A stretch of DNA of 64,000 bases from assembly GCA_017651065.1 (NCBI GenBank), contig JAGCDP010000013.1:35034-99033 (forward strand). Direction: 5' to 3'. Shown here piece by piece: positions 34,442-43,284 of the stretch. Within the stretch, counting starts at the first letter, position 1. The number at the start of each line of letters is the position of its first letter. This DNA is from Treponema sp. (GTDB lineage: Bacteria > Spirochaetota > Spirochaetia > Treponematales > Treponemataceae). Below the pieces are notes generated by a model, which was not told where the DNA came from, did not search any database, and saw only the letters and a program-made list of their open reading frames with translations. A program made the translations under genes and the position numbers.

Positions 34442-35332
34442 ATGAAGAAGATTTCAATAATACTATTTTTATTTTTCACAGTCATATATGCCCATGCACA
34501 GAACAAACCTATTGTAACAGACATTCAGGCTGCTCCGGCAAAGGGTACCAGAATAAATATTTACTGGACACTTCCTCAGAATCCCGAGCCGGCTATTACA
34601 AAGCTTTTGATTTACCGAGACACAAGACCAATTTCTTCTTATAATCAGCTTGCAGGTGCAGAGTTCCTTGCAGAGCTTTCTCCAGAATCATGCGGTTATA
34701 CAGATAAAGTTGGCGACTACAATGATTATTTTTATGCAGTAATTGCTTATACAGACCGTCCGTTTGATTTGATTTTAGTTTCAATGAACTCTACTGTAGA
34801 AGGGGTTCATCTTATAGCTCCCGAACCAAAAGATATTGAACCAAAACAAAAGCCGGATGAAAAGCTTTATACAGACGGTACAATGCGCGAAACACCGCTT
34901 CCTTTTATTAATTACGTGGAAGGACAGGGGCAGGGCGACACACTCATTAGTGATGAAGTTGCAAAAACAACAGCTTCTCAGTTTTCAGGTACTACTACAA
35001 AAGTAAACCGCACTCCGGTTCAGCCATACTTTTTTGAAGAAGATTTAATTTCACCAGATTCAGGCGACGACTTTTTACTCTTCGAAGTTCTTAAAAACAC
35101 CTTTGTTCAGGAAAAATACGAAGAAGCAATTGTGCTTTTGAACAAGCTCAACGGTACTAATATAAGCGAAAGTGTTCGTAACCGGGTACTTTTCTATATT
35201 GCAGAAGCCTATTTCTTTACCGGCGACTTTGAAGAAGCCGCCAAGGGCTTTGTAAAAGTAGCCCACGTTTATCCATTGCAGACTAAAATATGGATGAACT
35301 ATACGCTTGATAGAATCGCAATACCTGAATAG
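34442..35332 (+). CDS. Exported protein with fibronectin-like start and TPR-like C-terminus
   Basis: A 296-residue protein. The frame opens earlier, but the ATG at 34442 begins a clear signal peptide (KKISIILFLFFTVIYAHAQ) and has GAGG before it. Residues about 25-115 look like a fibronectin III-type beta-sandwich (INIYWTLPQNPEPAITKLLIYRDTRPI, YFYAVIAYTD). A Pro/Lys/Thr-rich linker follows, then two helical TPR-like units at the end (FVQEKYEEAIVLLNKLNG, IAEAYFFTGDFEEAAKGFVKVAHVYP). It follows the long TPR protein and may share its transcript despite the intervening repeat half. Function unknown; a periplasmic or envelope-bound partner of the TPR protein is a guess. Confidence 0.7.
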   Translation: MKKISIILFLFFTVIYAHAQNKPIVTDIQAAPAKGTRINIYWTLPQNPEPAITKLLIYRDTRPISSYNQLAGAEFLAELSPESCGYTDKVGDYNDYFYAVIAYTDRPFDLILVSMNSTVEGVHLIAPEPKDIEPKQKPDEKLYTDGTMRETPLPFINYVEGQGQGDTLISDEVAKTTASQFSGTTTKVNRTPVQPYFFEEDLISPDSGDDFLLFEVLKNTFVQEKYEEAIVLLNKLNGTNISESVRNRVLFYIAEAYFFTGDFEEAAKGFVKVAHVYPLQTKIWMNYTLDRIAIPE

Positions 35333-35335
35333 CCA

Positions 35336-35369
35336 GTCATTGCGAGGCGCGCAGCGCCGTGGCAATCCA
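35336..35369. repeat. Family A element, single unit
   Basis: GTCATTGCGAGGCGCGCAGC then GCCGTGGCAATCCA, a compact copy with a GC-rich self-complementary centre (GGCGC/GCGCC). It ends 5 bases before the -35 box of prfB. Confidence 0.8.
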
Positions 35370-35374
35370 TTATA

Positions 35375-35403
35375 TTGAAAATTCCCCCCATAACTGATAT
35401 TCT
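35375..35403 (+). promoter_or_regulatory. Putative prfB promoter
   Basis: TTGAAA (35375-35380), 17 bases, TATTCT (35398-35403). The -10 ends 6 bases before the prfB ATG and there is no Shine-Dalgarno sequence. Confidence 0.55.
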
Positions 35404-35409
35404 AGACTT

Positions 35410-36547
35410 ATGTTAGAAGAGATAAAAATACCAATAGAACAACTCCGTGAAGAAATTATGAATGTCTGGGGGCGTCTTTGACTCCGACGCTATAGATAAA
35501 TCGATTACAGAAAAAATGAAGCAGTCCGAAGCTCCCGGCTTTTGGGATGACCACGAGGCTGCAGAAAAGGTTATGGCACAGGTTCGTAAGCTTAAAAACC
35601 GTGTTGAACCTTGGCGTGCACTTCTTGCCGAAATGGATGATCTTGATGCAATGTATGAGCTTGCAGAAGAATCGGGCAGTGCAGATGATGAAGCCGAAGT
35701 ACAGTCAATGTATGATGCGGCAAAAGAAAAATTCGAAAAATTAAATATCCTCAACCTTCTTAGTGGTGAAGTTGACCAGAATGATGCGTTCCTTACAGTT
35801 CATGCAGGTGCTGGTGGAACAGAAGCCTGTGACTGGGCCTTTATGCTTAGCCGAATGTATCTTCGCTGGGCAGAACGTCACGGTTATAAAACAGAAGTTA
35901 TGGATGAACTTGAAGCAGAAGGCGGAATAAAATCTATTACGATTCAGATAAGCGGAGACTTTGTTTACGGCTATCTTAAAGGCGAAAACGGCATTCATCG
36001 TCTTGTCCGCATTTCTCCTTTTGATGCAAATGCACGCCGTCATACTTCTTTTGCTTCTGTTTATGTTTACCCTGTATTGGACGACACAATCGAAGTAGAT
36101 ATCAAACCGGAAGATTTGCGTGTAGATACATACCGTGCAGGCGGAAAGGGCGGTCAGCATGTAAATAAAACAGACTCTGCAGTTCGCTTTACTCATATTC
36201 CTACCGGTATTGTCGTTGCCTGCCAGAGTGAACGAAGCCAGATTATGAACCGACAGTCGTGTATGAATATGCTCAAGGCACGACTTTACGAATATTACAG
36301 GGAACAGAAAGAAAAAGAAAACTCAAAATTTGCTGCCGAAAAAAAGGATATTTCTTTTGGTAGTCAGATTCGTTCTTATGTTTTCTGTCCTTATACTATG
36401 GTTAAGGATCACCGTACAAAACATTCCGTTGGAAACATTCAGGGAGTAATGGACGGCGACCTTGATGAATTCATGAACGCTTACCTTGTGGCAAAGTGGA
36501 AAGGCCTTCCTATGGATGGAGCCGGGGATGATGACGAGGAAGTTTAA
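35410..36547 (+). CDS. prfB: Peptide chain release factor 2, with programmed +1 frameshift
   Basis: RF2 reads UGA and UAA. Translation starts at ATG 35410, runs 23 codons and meets an in-frame TGA at 35479-35481 in the context GGGGG-CGT-CTT-TGA-C. Slipping +1 over T35479 continues into Asp-Ser-Asp-Ala and the full protein (about 378 residues). The stop-codon-recognition tripeptide is SPF (202-204), diagnostic for RF2, and the peptidyl-tRNA hydrolysis motif is GGQ (247-249). Both lie where expected. The frameshift makes RF2 production fall when RF2 is plentiful. The next gene overlaps its 3' end by 20 bases. Coordinates cover both reading phases. Confidence 0.95.
35468..35482 (+). promoter_or_regulatory. 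prfB programmed +1 frameshift site
   Basis: An internal Shine-Dalgarno-like GGGGG (35468-35472), a three-base spacer, the slippery CTT, then TGA C. The layout and spacing equal the classical RF2 autoregulatory site. The ribosome shifts from CUU to UUU and enters the long frame at GAC 35480. Confidence 0.95.
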
Positions 36548-38117
36548 ACTCGCTCTTACATTTTTATTGTTTTCCTCAACAGGTATTTTTGCCGCAGCGT
36601 CGCAGTCTGAATGGGTAATTGCGGCCCAGAAATTTACGTTTACAAGAAATCAGACAGACTCTGTTGCAGAAGGTATGGCAACCATGTTTCCTTCGCGTAT
36701 CCTTGAAAAGCTCAGTTCAAATATGTACCGCAATATAAGCCTTGAAGAAGATGCAGAACGGGAATTGTACAAGCTCAGACAGGAAAGAAATTCTCTTTTT
36801 CTTCAACTTTCCAGTGAAGTTAAAAAAAGGGATTCTCTATTTCTTGAAAAAGATAATCAGACAGAATTGAACCGTAAGATTGCAGATGAAGATGCTAAAA
36901 TAAAAGAAATAAAAGATAAACTTAAAAAAAATCTGAATCTACAGGAAGCCTATACTGAAATTGACTTTACTTCAGGAAAATACTTTTCTGAAAATGTACA
37001 GCAACAGGCTCAGGTTATAGAAAAAATCACACTTTATAAAAATGATATTTCTGCCTTATTTACACCATCCGGTAAAGAAGATTTTGAAAAACAAGTTGTT
37101 AATTCAAAAATAAATTGTATTATTACAGGAAAAATAACTGCTTACGATGAATATATTTCACTTACCGTTGAAACTCATGTTTATCCGGGTGCAAAGCTTG
37201 TTTCTACAATTACCGAAATTGGAAGCATTGATGATATAGATCTTATGGCCTTGAATATTGCACGGCAGCTGGCTCCTGTTATTACAAATTCTATTCCTGT
37301 AACTATAAAAATCAATGTTGTGTCACCTTTGGAAGATTCAAGTTTTAAAACTTATATAGATGATGTGCTTTATTCTTCTATTGAAGAAGCCTTTATTATA
37401 GATTCAGGTGTTCATCATATTCAGTTTATTGCAGAAGGTTATAAAAGCGCCGGAACAAATTATTATTTTGAAGGCAACAAATTTTATGATATTCAAGTAG
37501 AGCTTAGTCCGCTTGAAGAAAAAACTATATATGTAAAATCAAAGCTTAATGATTTTGGAAAGTACATGATAAACGGAAATGAAGGCGAGCTTCTTAGTGA
37601 TAATACTGCAAAAATCATAATTAATGATAATCCTGTTCTTGGACAGTTTATTACAGATGACGATTCTTCTGCTTTCTTTTATATACCGCAGGAACAGCTA
37701 TATGATGATGTGCTGTATACGGCAAAGCTTAATTCATTAAATCACAGTGACTATATAGAAAAGCATCGTAAGCGCATGTATCTTTCATACAGTATTCTGG
37801 TAACCTCTCTTGTTCCTACAATTATTACACAGGGCAGACTTTCAAGTTATGTAAAACTTTTTAATGATTCTGTAAGTGTAAGTAATTTAAAGGCACAGGG
37901 AAGATACGAAGAAGTTTATAAAGAAGCAAAAGCATGGAATACAACTGCAATTATTTGTACGGGAGTTTCTGTTGCTGCGGGAGCGTGGTTTGTATATGAA
38001 CTGTACCGCTATTTTTCTGCTGCAAACAGTGTTCTTCCCGAAAAAACAAAAATTGATTTTGACTATACGCCACCTGTTCCAGAGACAACAGACAGTGAAA
38101 TAAATACAATGGAGTAA
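36528..38117 (+). CDS. Exported or membrane-anchored protein with PEGA-like region, unknown function
   Basis: A protein of about 529 residues. ATG 36528 or 36531 begins a signal sequence (KFKLALTFLLFSSTGIFAAA), with GGAG upstream; both overlap prfB. After the signal, residues about 60-140 are helical and highly charged (coiled-coil likely). Residues about 255-370 are beta-rich and resemble PEGA-type carbohydrate or surface modules (TIKINVVSPLEDSSFKTYIDDVLYSS, SGVHHIQFIAEGYKS). Two hydrophobic segments near the C-terminus (YSILVTSLVPTIITQ and AIICTGVSVAAGAWFVYEL) suggest membrane anchoring, followed by a Pro/Thr tail. I recognise no named family. It sits between prfB and ftsY, 3 bases before the latter. 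Confidence 0.65.
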   Translation: MMTRKFKLALTFLLFSSTGIFAAASQSEWVIAAQKFTFTRNQTDSVAEGMATMFPSRILEKLSSNMYRNISLEEDAERELYKLRQERNSLFLQLSSEVKKRDSLFLEKDNQTELNRKIADEDAKIKEIKDKLKKNLNLQEAYTEIDFTSGKYFSENVQQQAQVIEKITLYKNDISALFTPSGKEDFEKQVVNSKINCIITGKITAYDEYISLTVETHVYPGAKLVSTITEIGSIDDIDLMALNIARQLAPVITNSIPVTIKINVVSPLEDSSFKTYIDDVLYSSIEEAFIIDSGVHHIQFIAEGYKSAGTNYYFEGNKFYDIQVELSPLEEKTIYVKSKLNDFGKYMINGNEGELLSDNTAKIIINDNPVLGQFITDDDSSAFFYIPQEQLYDDVLYTAKLNSLNHSDYIEKHRKRMYLSYSILVTSLVPTIITQGRLSSYVKLFNDSVSVSNLKAQGRYEEVYKEAKAWNTTAIICTGVSVAAGAWFVYELYRYFSAANSVLPEKTKIDFDYTPPVPETTDSEINTME

Positions 38118-38120
38118 TAA

Positions 38121-38993
38121 ATGAAAAAGAGTTTCGGTGAAAAATTCAAAGCACTTTTTAAGAAGAAGTCGGCCATAAGTGATGATTTTTATGAAGAACT
38201 TACAGATATTCTTGTTGAAGGCGATATTGGAGCTAAGACTGCGTTCCAGATTGTAGATGAGCTTGAAGAAATCTGTACAGATAAAAAGATTTCTGAACAG
38301 GATGCTGTTATACAGGAGCTTAAACAGCTTCTTTTAAAGAGCGTAAAGTCTGTAGAACTTGAACCGGAAAGTGGAAAAACAAATATCTGGATGATTCTTG
38401 GTGTAAATGGAGTTGGTAAAACTACCTCTGTTGCAAAAATGGCAAGAATGTACGCAAATAAAGGTGTTCAGAATGTAGTTTTAGCTTCTGCAGATACATT
38501 CCGTGCAGCAGCAATTGAACAGCTTGCAATGCATGGCGAAAAAGTAGGGGTTCGTGTAATCAGTCATCAGCATGGTTCTGATCCTTCTGCTGTAGTTTTT
38601 GATGCCGCAGAAGCAGTAAGGGCAAAAGGTTCGGGCCTTGTTCTTGCAGATACAGCAGGACGTCTTCATAACAAAGAAAATCTTGTACGCGAGCTTCAGA
38701 AAATCAATAAAACATGTACTCTTAAAGCAGATGAAGGCTGTTATAAAAAGCTCATAGTAATTGATGCTACAACAGGCCAGAATGCCTTGCGCCAGGCAGA
38801 AGTATTCAACGAAGCTGTAGGTGTAGATGCAATAATCCTTACAAAATATGATTCTACTGCTAAAGGCGGCGTTGCTGTTTCAATTGGCCGTGAGCTTGGC
38901 ATACCTGTAGCATATATATGTACAGGTGAAAAATATGATGATATTTCTGCATTTAATCCCGAAAATTATATAGATGACTTTTTAGGCTTATAA
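38121..38993 (+). CDS. ftsY: Signal recognition particle receptor FtsY
   Basis: A 290-residue SRP GTPase that docks ribosome-SRP complexes at the SecYEG translocon. The N-domain four-helix region is residues 1-75. The G-domain has GVNGVGKTT (94-102), DTFRAAAIEQL, DTAGRL and TKYDSTAKGG. The family sequence DATTGQNAL separates it from Ffh, which also carries a Met-rich M domain that is absent here. The acidic A-domain of E. coli FtsY is missing, so membrane contact would rely on the short basic N-terminus (KKSFGEKFKALFKKK). Confidence 0.96.
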   Translation: MKKSFGEKFKALFKKKSAISDDFYEELTDILVEGDIGAKTAFQIVDELEEICTDKKISEQDAVIQELKQLLLKSVKSVELEPESGKTNIWMILGVNGVGKTTSVAKMARMYANKGVQNVVLASADTFRAAAIEQLAMHGEKVGVRVISHQHGSDPSAVVFDAAEAVRAKGSGLVLADTAGRLHNKENLVRELQKINKTCTLKADEGCYKKLIVIDATTGQNALRQAEVFNEAVGVDAIILTKYDSTAKGGVAVSIGRELGIPVAYICTGEKYDDISAFNPENYIDDFLGL

Positions 38994-39012
38994 GCAGCCC
39001 TTTTTATGCCGC

Positions 39013-39945
39013 ATGAAAAGATTTTTATTTGCAGGTTTGCTCCTGATTTGTTTGACATTATGTTCGTGTTCTCGAAAAAAAACTGCTGAACAAGAGTCGG
39101 CGATTCCTGCACAGATTGAACAGTCCGATGAAGATTCTATCCCGGAAGAAATCTATATAGAAGAAAACGAACCTCAGGAATATCAGACTCTGGATTATCT
39201 TGAAGACGAGTCAAATTATTCATCTCCTGTAATCCAGAATACACCAGAAGAACATGAAGTAGAACCTGTAGAAAAACGTCTTACAGATGCCTATAACCGC
39301 CTGAAGGCAATGGAATATGGCACAGAAAAATTCCTGCCTGTAAAAAATGGCGATTCTTCCATCCTTATTCATTATTCAAATAAAAATGCGGTACGACTTT
39401 TTTATGATGAGCTTTTCAGACTTGTAAAAAAAGAATACTGGAAAATGGATACTGTTGAAGATGCAAAAATAACAGGAACAGAAGAGTATTACTATAACGA
39501 AGATTCTAAAAAGCCTTATGAAAAGAAAATTCAAACAGAAAGCGCTGTTTTTGTTTCCAATTTCAATGAAAATGGTTTAATTATTAGAACAGAAAAGTTT
39601 GTGGACAATAAGTCGTGCTCGGTAACAGAAATCATTTATGACAGTAAAGATCGTATAACAAGTGAAGTTGTAACCGAAGGCGGAATTGTAAAAAAGCAGC
39701 TATTTAATTATACAGTTACAGATCAGGCAGAATTAAATGATCAGGATCCGGTTCCGCCTGATTATAAGTATTATGAAAATGATATGCTTATAACAACAAC
39801 AACTTATGTTAAAAAAGGTTTTTATAGTACAACAATCTGGTTTGATAAAGAAAACTGTGTCAAAGCAGATTATGAAAACTTTGTAAAGGTGCGTGAAGTA
39901 TATTATACAAACGGTGTTGAGAGGCGTGTAAAGAATTATGAATAA
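39013..39945 (+). CDS. Putative lipoprotein, unknown function
   Basis: A 310-residue protein whose signal peptide (MKRFLFAGLLLICLTLCSC) ends in a spirochaete-type lipobox, LCSC, with lipidation at Cys19. A strongly acidic low-complexity stretch (about 25-90, rich in Glu and Asp) precedes a beta-strand-rich domain built of short repeats of the kind EKKIQTESAVFVSNFNENG, IIYDSKDRITSE and YYENDMLITTTTYV. These resemble RHS/MORN-like two-stranded units. No catalytic motif is seen. There is no clear Shine-Dalgarno before the ATG. Its stop overlaps the start of the LolC-like gene, so it is probably in that operon, perhaps as a Lol cargo or an outer-membrane partner (inference). Confidence 0.7.
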   Translation: MKRFLFAGLLLICLTLCSCSRKKTAEQESAIPAQIEQSDEDSIPEEIYIEENEPQEYQTLDYLEDESNYSSPVIQNTPEEHEVEPVEKRLTDAYNRLKAMEYGTEKFLPVKNGDSSILIHYSNKNAVRLFYDELFRLVKKEYWKMDTVEDAKITGTEEYYYNEDSKKPYEKKIQTESAVFVSNFNENGLIIRTEKFVDNKSCSVTEIIYDSKDRITSEVVTEGGIVKKQLFNYTVTDQAELNDQDPVPPDYKYYENDMLITTTTYVKKGFYSTTIWFDKENCVKADYENFVKVREVYYTNGVERRVKNYE

Positions 39946-41245
39946 AACAGGATTGTTTTCAAAGCTTAAATGGATAAATACTGTCTCACGTCGTTTTGCA
40001 AGAGTTGACCGTAAAGGTCGTTCTGCAGTTACTTCGTTTCTTGCAACTTTGGGAATCTGTTTTGGCGTAATGACTCTTATAGCAGTTATGAGCGTTATGA
40101 ACGGATTTCAGATGAACTTTATAGACGCAATTATGGAAGTTTCTTCCTATCATATAAGGGCCGACAAGGTTCCGGCAGAAAAATCAGAAGAGTTCATGGC
40201 ACTTTGCAGTCAGAATAAAAATGTTCTTTCTGTGACCCCTTTTTATGAAGCACAGACTCTTATGACAGATGAAACCGGCCGTGAAAATGCAGCCGTTATA
40301 AGGGCAATAGAACCTGATGTTTATTAAAAGGATGCCGGCTTTAAGAAAGAAATATCTATGGTAGCAGGTTCGTTTGACCTTTCTGAACCTGAAAACATTG
40401 TGCTTGGATATACTCTTGCAAGGCAGCTACGTGTAGGAGTCGGGCAAACTGTTAATCTGCTTGTCCTTAGCGGCGGTAGTGATGTTTCACTCTTAAGCGG
40501 TGACAGAAACTTTGTTGTAACAGGACTTTTTAAAACAGGTTATGCAGACATAAACAGCGCATACTGCTTTATAAATATAGAAGCAGGCCAGAAATACTTT
40601 GGAAAATCTGCCGAAGTACTTTACGGTATAAAGCTTAAGAATTCACAGGAAGATGCAAGGGCAATTGCTTCGCTTGAAAAATCTAATAATATAGAAGCAC
40701 ATTTCCAGTCATGGCGAGAATATAATAAATCATTTTTCGGGGCACTTAGAATAGAAAAAAACATGCTGCTTCTGCTGGTAGCAATAATTTTTGTTGTAGT
40801 AGGAATAAATATTTACAACGGAATGCGCCGTCTTGTTTTTGAAAGAAGAAGCGAGATTGCAATACTTTCTGCAATTGGTGCCGAAAATAAAGATATAAAA
40901 ACAATTTTTATAATGCGTGGTTTAACAACAGGTGCAATAGGGGCATTTGCGGGAGTAATTCTTGGACTTTTGATAAGTGTAAACACAGAGTTCCTGTTTA
41001 ATGCGGCTGCCCGTGTAATGTACTGGCTTCAGTATTGTGTAACTGCTGTATTTAATCACCAGAACCTTATGTATGTTCAGGAAAATTCTTCCTATGCAGT
41101 TTATGCAAATATTCCGGCAAGAATATTCTTCCGCGAAGTTGTAATGATTGCTTTATTCGGAATTATTTCTCCTTTGCTGGCATCGTTGGCTGCAAGTAAA
41201 AATGTTTTAAAAATGACTGTTGCGGAGGTGCTTCACAATGAGTAA
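39938..41245 (+). pseudogene. lolC: LolC/LolE-family permease interrupted by an in-frame TAA
   Basis: Two frames, 39938-40327 and 40358-41245, lie in the same phase and together read as one permease of about 435 residues. The first part has the cytoplasmic start, membrane segment 1 (SFLATLGICFGVMTLIAVM) and the beginning of the periplasmic domain. The second has the rest of that domain and membrane segments 2-4, with RSEIAILSAIGAENKDI just after segment 2. A single TAA at 40325-40327, in DVY-stop-KDAGFKKE, splits it; GAA to TAA would explain it. LolC/E with LolD release lipoproteins from the inner membrane for transfer to the outer membrane. It could be a true nonsense mutation, a sequence error, or two polypeptides with reinitiation at ATG 40358. 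Flanking lolD and lolE are intact. Confidence 0.8.
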
Positions 41246-41921
41246 AATTCTTGAAATTAAAGACCTTGAAAAAACTTATGTTTCAGACAGCGAAACACTT
41301 ACAATTCTCAAAGATTTAAACCTCACTGTAGAAGAGGGCAGCAAGATTGTAATCGTTGGCGAAAGTGGCAGCGGTAAAAGTACGCTCCTTAATATAATTG
41401 GTGGAATTGACAAAATTACTGCAGGATCAGTTCTTGCGGGGCCAAAAGGTAAATATAATCTTTCAAAGCTCGACGAAACAGAAATTGCAGAATATCGTTC
41501 TTCATTCTTAGGCTTTATTTTTCAGTTCCATTATCTTTTAAAAGATTTTACTGCTTTAGAAAATGTTTATATGCCTGCCTATATTGCAGGAGTTCCAAAA
41601 AAAGAAGCAGAAGAAAAGGCATCACAACTTTTGCAGGATGTTGGTGTTTATGAACGAAGAGATCATCTTCCTTCACAACTTTCCGGAGGAGAACGACAGC
41701 GTGTTGCAGTTGCACGTTCACTTATAAATAATCCGTCTCTTATTCTTGCCGATGAACCAACAGGAAACCTGGACCCTGCAAATGCATCGCTTATTGGAGA
41801 ACTTCTTTTTTCAATGGTAGAAAAATATAACAAGACTTTGCTGCTTGTTACTCATGATATGAATCTTGCCCAGAAGGGTGAAAAATGCTTTAAGATAAAG
41901 AAGGGCCGTCTGGAACTATGA
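41238..41921 (+). CDS. lolD: Lipoprotein-releasing system ATP-binding protein
   Basis: A 227-residue ATPase of the MacB/LolD family. Walker A is GESGSGKST (41-49), the Q-loop [18 protein letters not shown] is characteristic of LolD, the signature LSGGERQR and Walker [14 protein letters not shown] follow, and the H-loop is LLVTHDMN. It powers extraction of outer-membrane lipoproteins by the two flanking permeases. GGAGGTG precedes the ATG, which overlaps the upstream permease by 8 bases. Its stop overlaps the next permease by 4 bases (ATGA), so the three are tightly coupled. Confidence 0.93.
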   Translation: MSKILEIKDLEKTYVSDSETLTILKDLNLTVEEGSKIVIVGESGSGKSTLLNIIGGIDKITAGSVLAGPKGKYNLSKLDETEIAEYRSSFLGFIFQFHYLLKDFTALENVYMPAYIAGVPKKEAEEKASQLLQDVGVYERRDHLPSQLSGGERQRVAVARSLINNPSLILADEPTGNLDPANASLIGELLFSMVEKYNKTLLLVTHDMNLAQKGEKCFKIKKGRLEL

Positions 41922-43270
41922 CTTTTAAATCTTCATTAATGTTTGCAAAAAGTCTCATATTTCCTCGTGCCGAGAAAAAATCTTCTGCCCGCCGAAGCTT
42001 ATGGGGAGCGCTTATCTGTATTGGCTTGAGCATTGTTCCTTTAGTAGTTGTTCTTTCTGTTTCAAACGGAATGATTCAGGGAATGACAGACAGAATCATA
42101 GGACTTTCTTCTAATAATATTCAGGCTTATGTTTCGCCAAAACTTAAAGATACACAAACCCCTGATTCTTACCGCGCTTATGCCCAGCAGTTTCTTGATG
42201 TAGACGGTGTCCTTGAAGTTTACCCTGAAATTGGTGTTACAGCTCTTGCTGCCGGAAAGAAAATGCGTACAGGTGCACAAATCCGTGCAGTAGATAAAGA
42301 TATTTTTTCAAAGAACAAAGCCTTCCGTGAACTGTTTACTCTTATAGAAGGAAACTACGACGATTATGAAAATCAGGATGCAGAAGAAACAAGCAGTTCT
42401 TTAAGAATGGCTGTAATTGGTCAGAAGATGGCCGAAATGCTCGATATTCATGCAGGCGATACTTTCCGTGTAATTACAATAAAAACAAATAACGGAAAAC
42501 AGTCTCCAAAGCTCACTTCATTTACTGTTGCTGCAATTGTTTCTTCGGGCTATCAGGAGCTCGATGCTCTTTGGATTTTTGTTCCGCTAGAAACAGTGTA
42601 TCAGTTTGTTTCACTTGATAATGCTTCTTATACAATAATGATTAATACACCAGATGCATATTCGGCTGATCTTGTAAGAATCCAGCGTGAACTTAAAGCT
42701 CAGTTCGGTAAATATATGAACTTTTACAGATGGGATCAGGTTCACGAAGCAGAGTTCGAAAACTTTTCTTCTACCAAGGTTATGCTTGTATTCATAATGC
42801 TGCTTATTGTTCTTGTTGCTTCAATCAATATTTCTTCGGCAATCGTCATGCTTGTAATGGAACGGCGAAAAGAAATTGCAATTCTTAAAAGTATTGGTGC
42901 AACTCCTTCTGGCATAACTTTCTCATTCATTATTACCGGTATGACCTGCGGACTTGGCGGTTTAATCATTGGACTTCCGTTTGGACTTCTAGCTGCTGTA
43001 AATGCTAATCAGATTGTAACAGGCATAGAAAAAATCATTAACTTTTTTGCCCGCGTTGGTTATCTTTTAAAAGGTGTACCTGCAGATGAAATAAATGCAA
43101 TAAAACTTATGGATCCGGCTTATTATCTTCAGACAATTCCGGTGAATCTGCCTTTATCTCAACTGCTTTTAATTTCGGTGGCAACAGTGCTTCTTGCTCT
43201 GTTAGTTTCAATTATTCCTTCTGTTAAAGCCGGAAAGGAAAAACCTCTTGATATTATAAGGAAGGCATAA
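41918..43270 (+). CDS. lolE: LolC/LolE-family lipoprotein-releasing permease
   Basis: A 450-residue intact permease. Membrane segment 1 (about 28-52) is followed by a large periplasmic domain (about 55-290) and three C-terminal membrane segments with MERRKEIAILKSIGATPSGITFSF after segment 2, the FtsX/MacB signature of the family. It would pair with the product of the interrupted upstream permease and LolD. If the upstream gene is dead, this one might work as a homodimer, as single LolF-type permeases do in some bacteria (inference). tamB follows 14 bases later. Confidence 0.88.
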   Translation: MTFKSSLMFAKSLIFPRAEKKSSARRSLWGALICIGLSIVPLVVVLSVSNGMIQGMTDRIIGLSSNNIQAYVSPKLKDTQTPDSYRAYAQQFLDVDGVLEVYPEIGVTALAAGKKMRTGAQIRAVDKDIFSKNKAFRELFTLIEGNYDDYENQDAEETSSSLRMAVIGQKMAEMLDIHAGDTFRVITIKTNNGKQSPKLTSFTVAAIVSSGYQELDALWIFVPLETVYQFVSLDNASYTIMINTPDAYSADLVRIQRELKAQFGKYMNFYRWDQVHEAEFENFSSTKVMLVFIMLLIVLVASINISSAIVMLVMERRKEIAILKSIGATPSGITFSFIITGMTCGLGGLIIGLPFGLLAAVNANQIVTGIEKIINFFARVGYLLKGVPADEINAIKLMDPAYYLQTIPVNLPLSQLLLISVATVLLALLVSIIPSVKAGKEKPLDIIRKA

Positions 43271-43284
43271 AGAGTAGAGCTGTA

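Noticed and set aside
34399..34644. 81-residue frame overlapping the exported FnIII/TPR-like protein
   Set aside because: It is out of phase with a gene that has a signal peptide and domain patterns, so it is a shadow frame.
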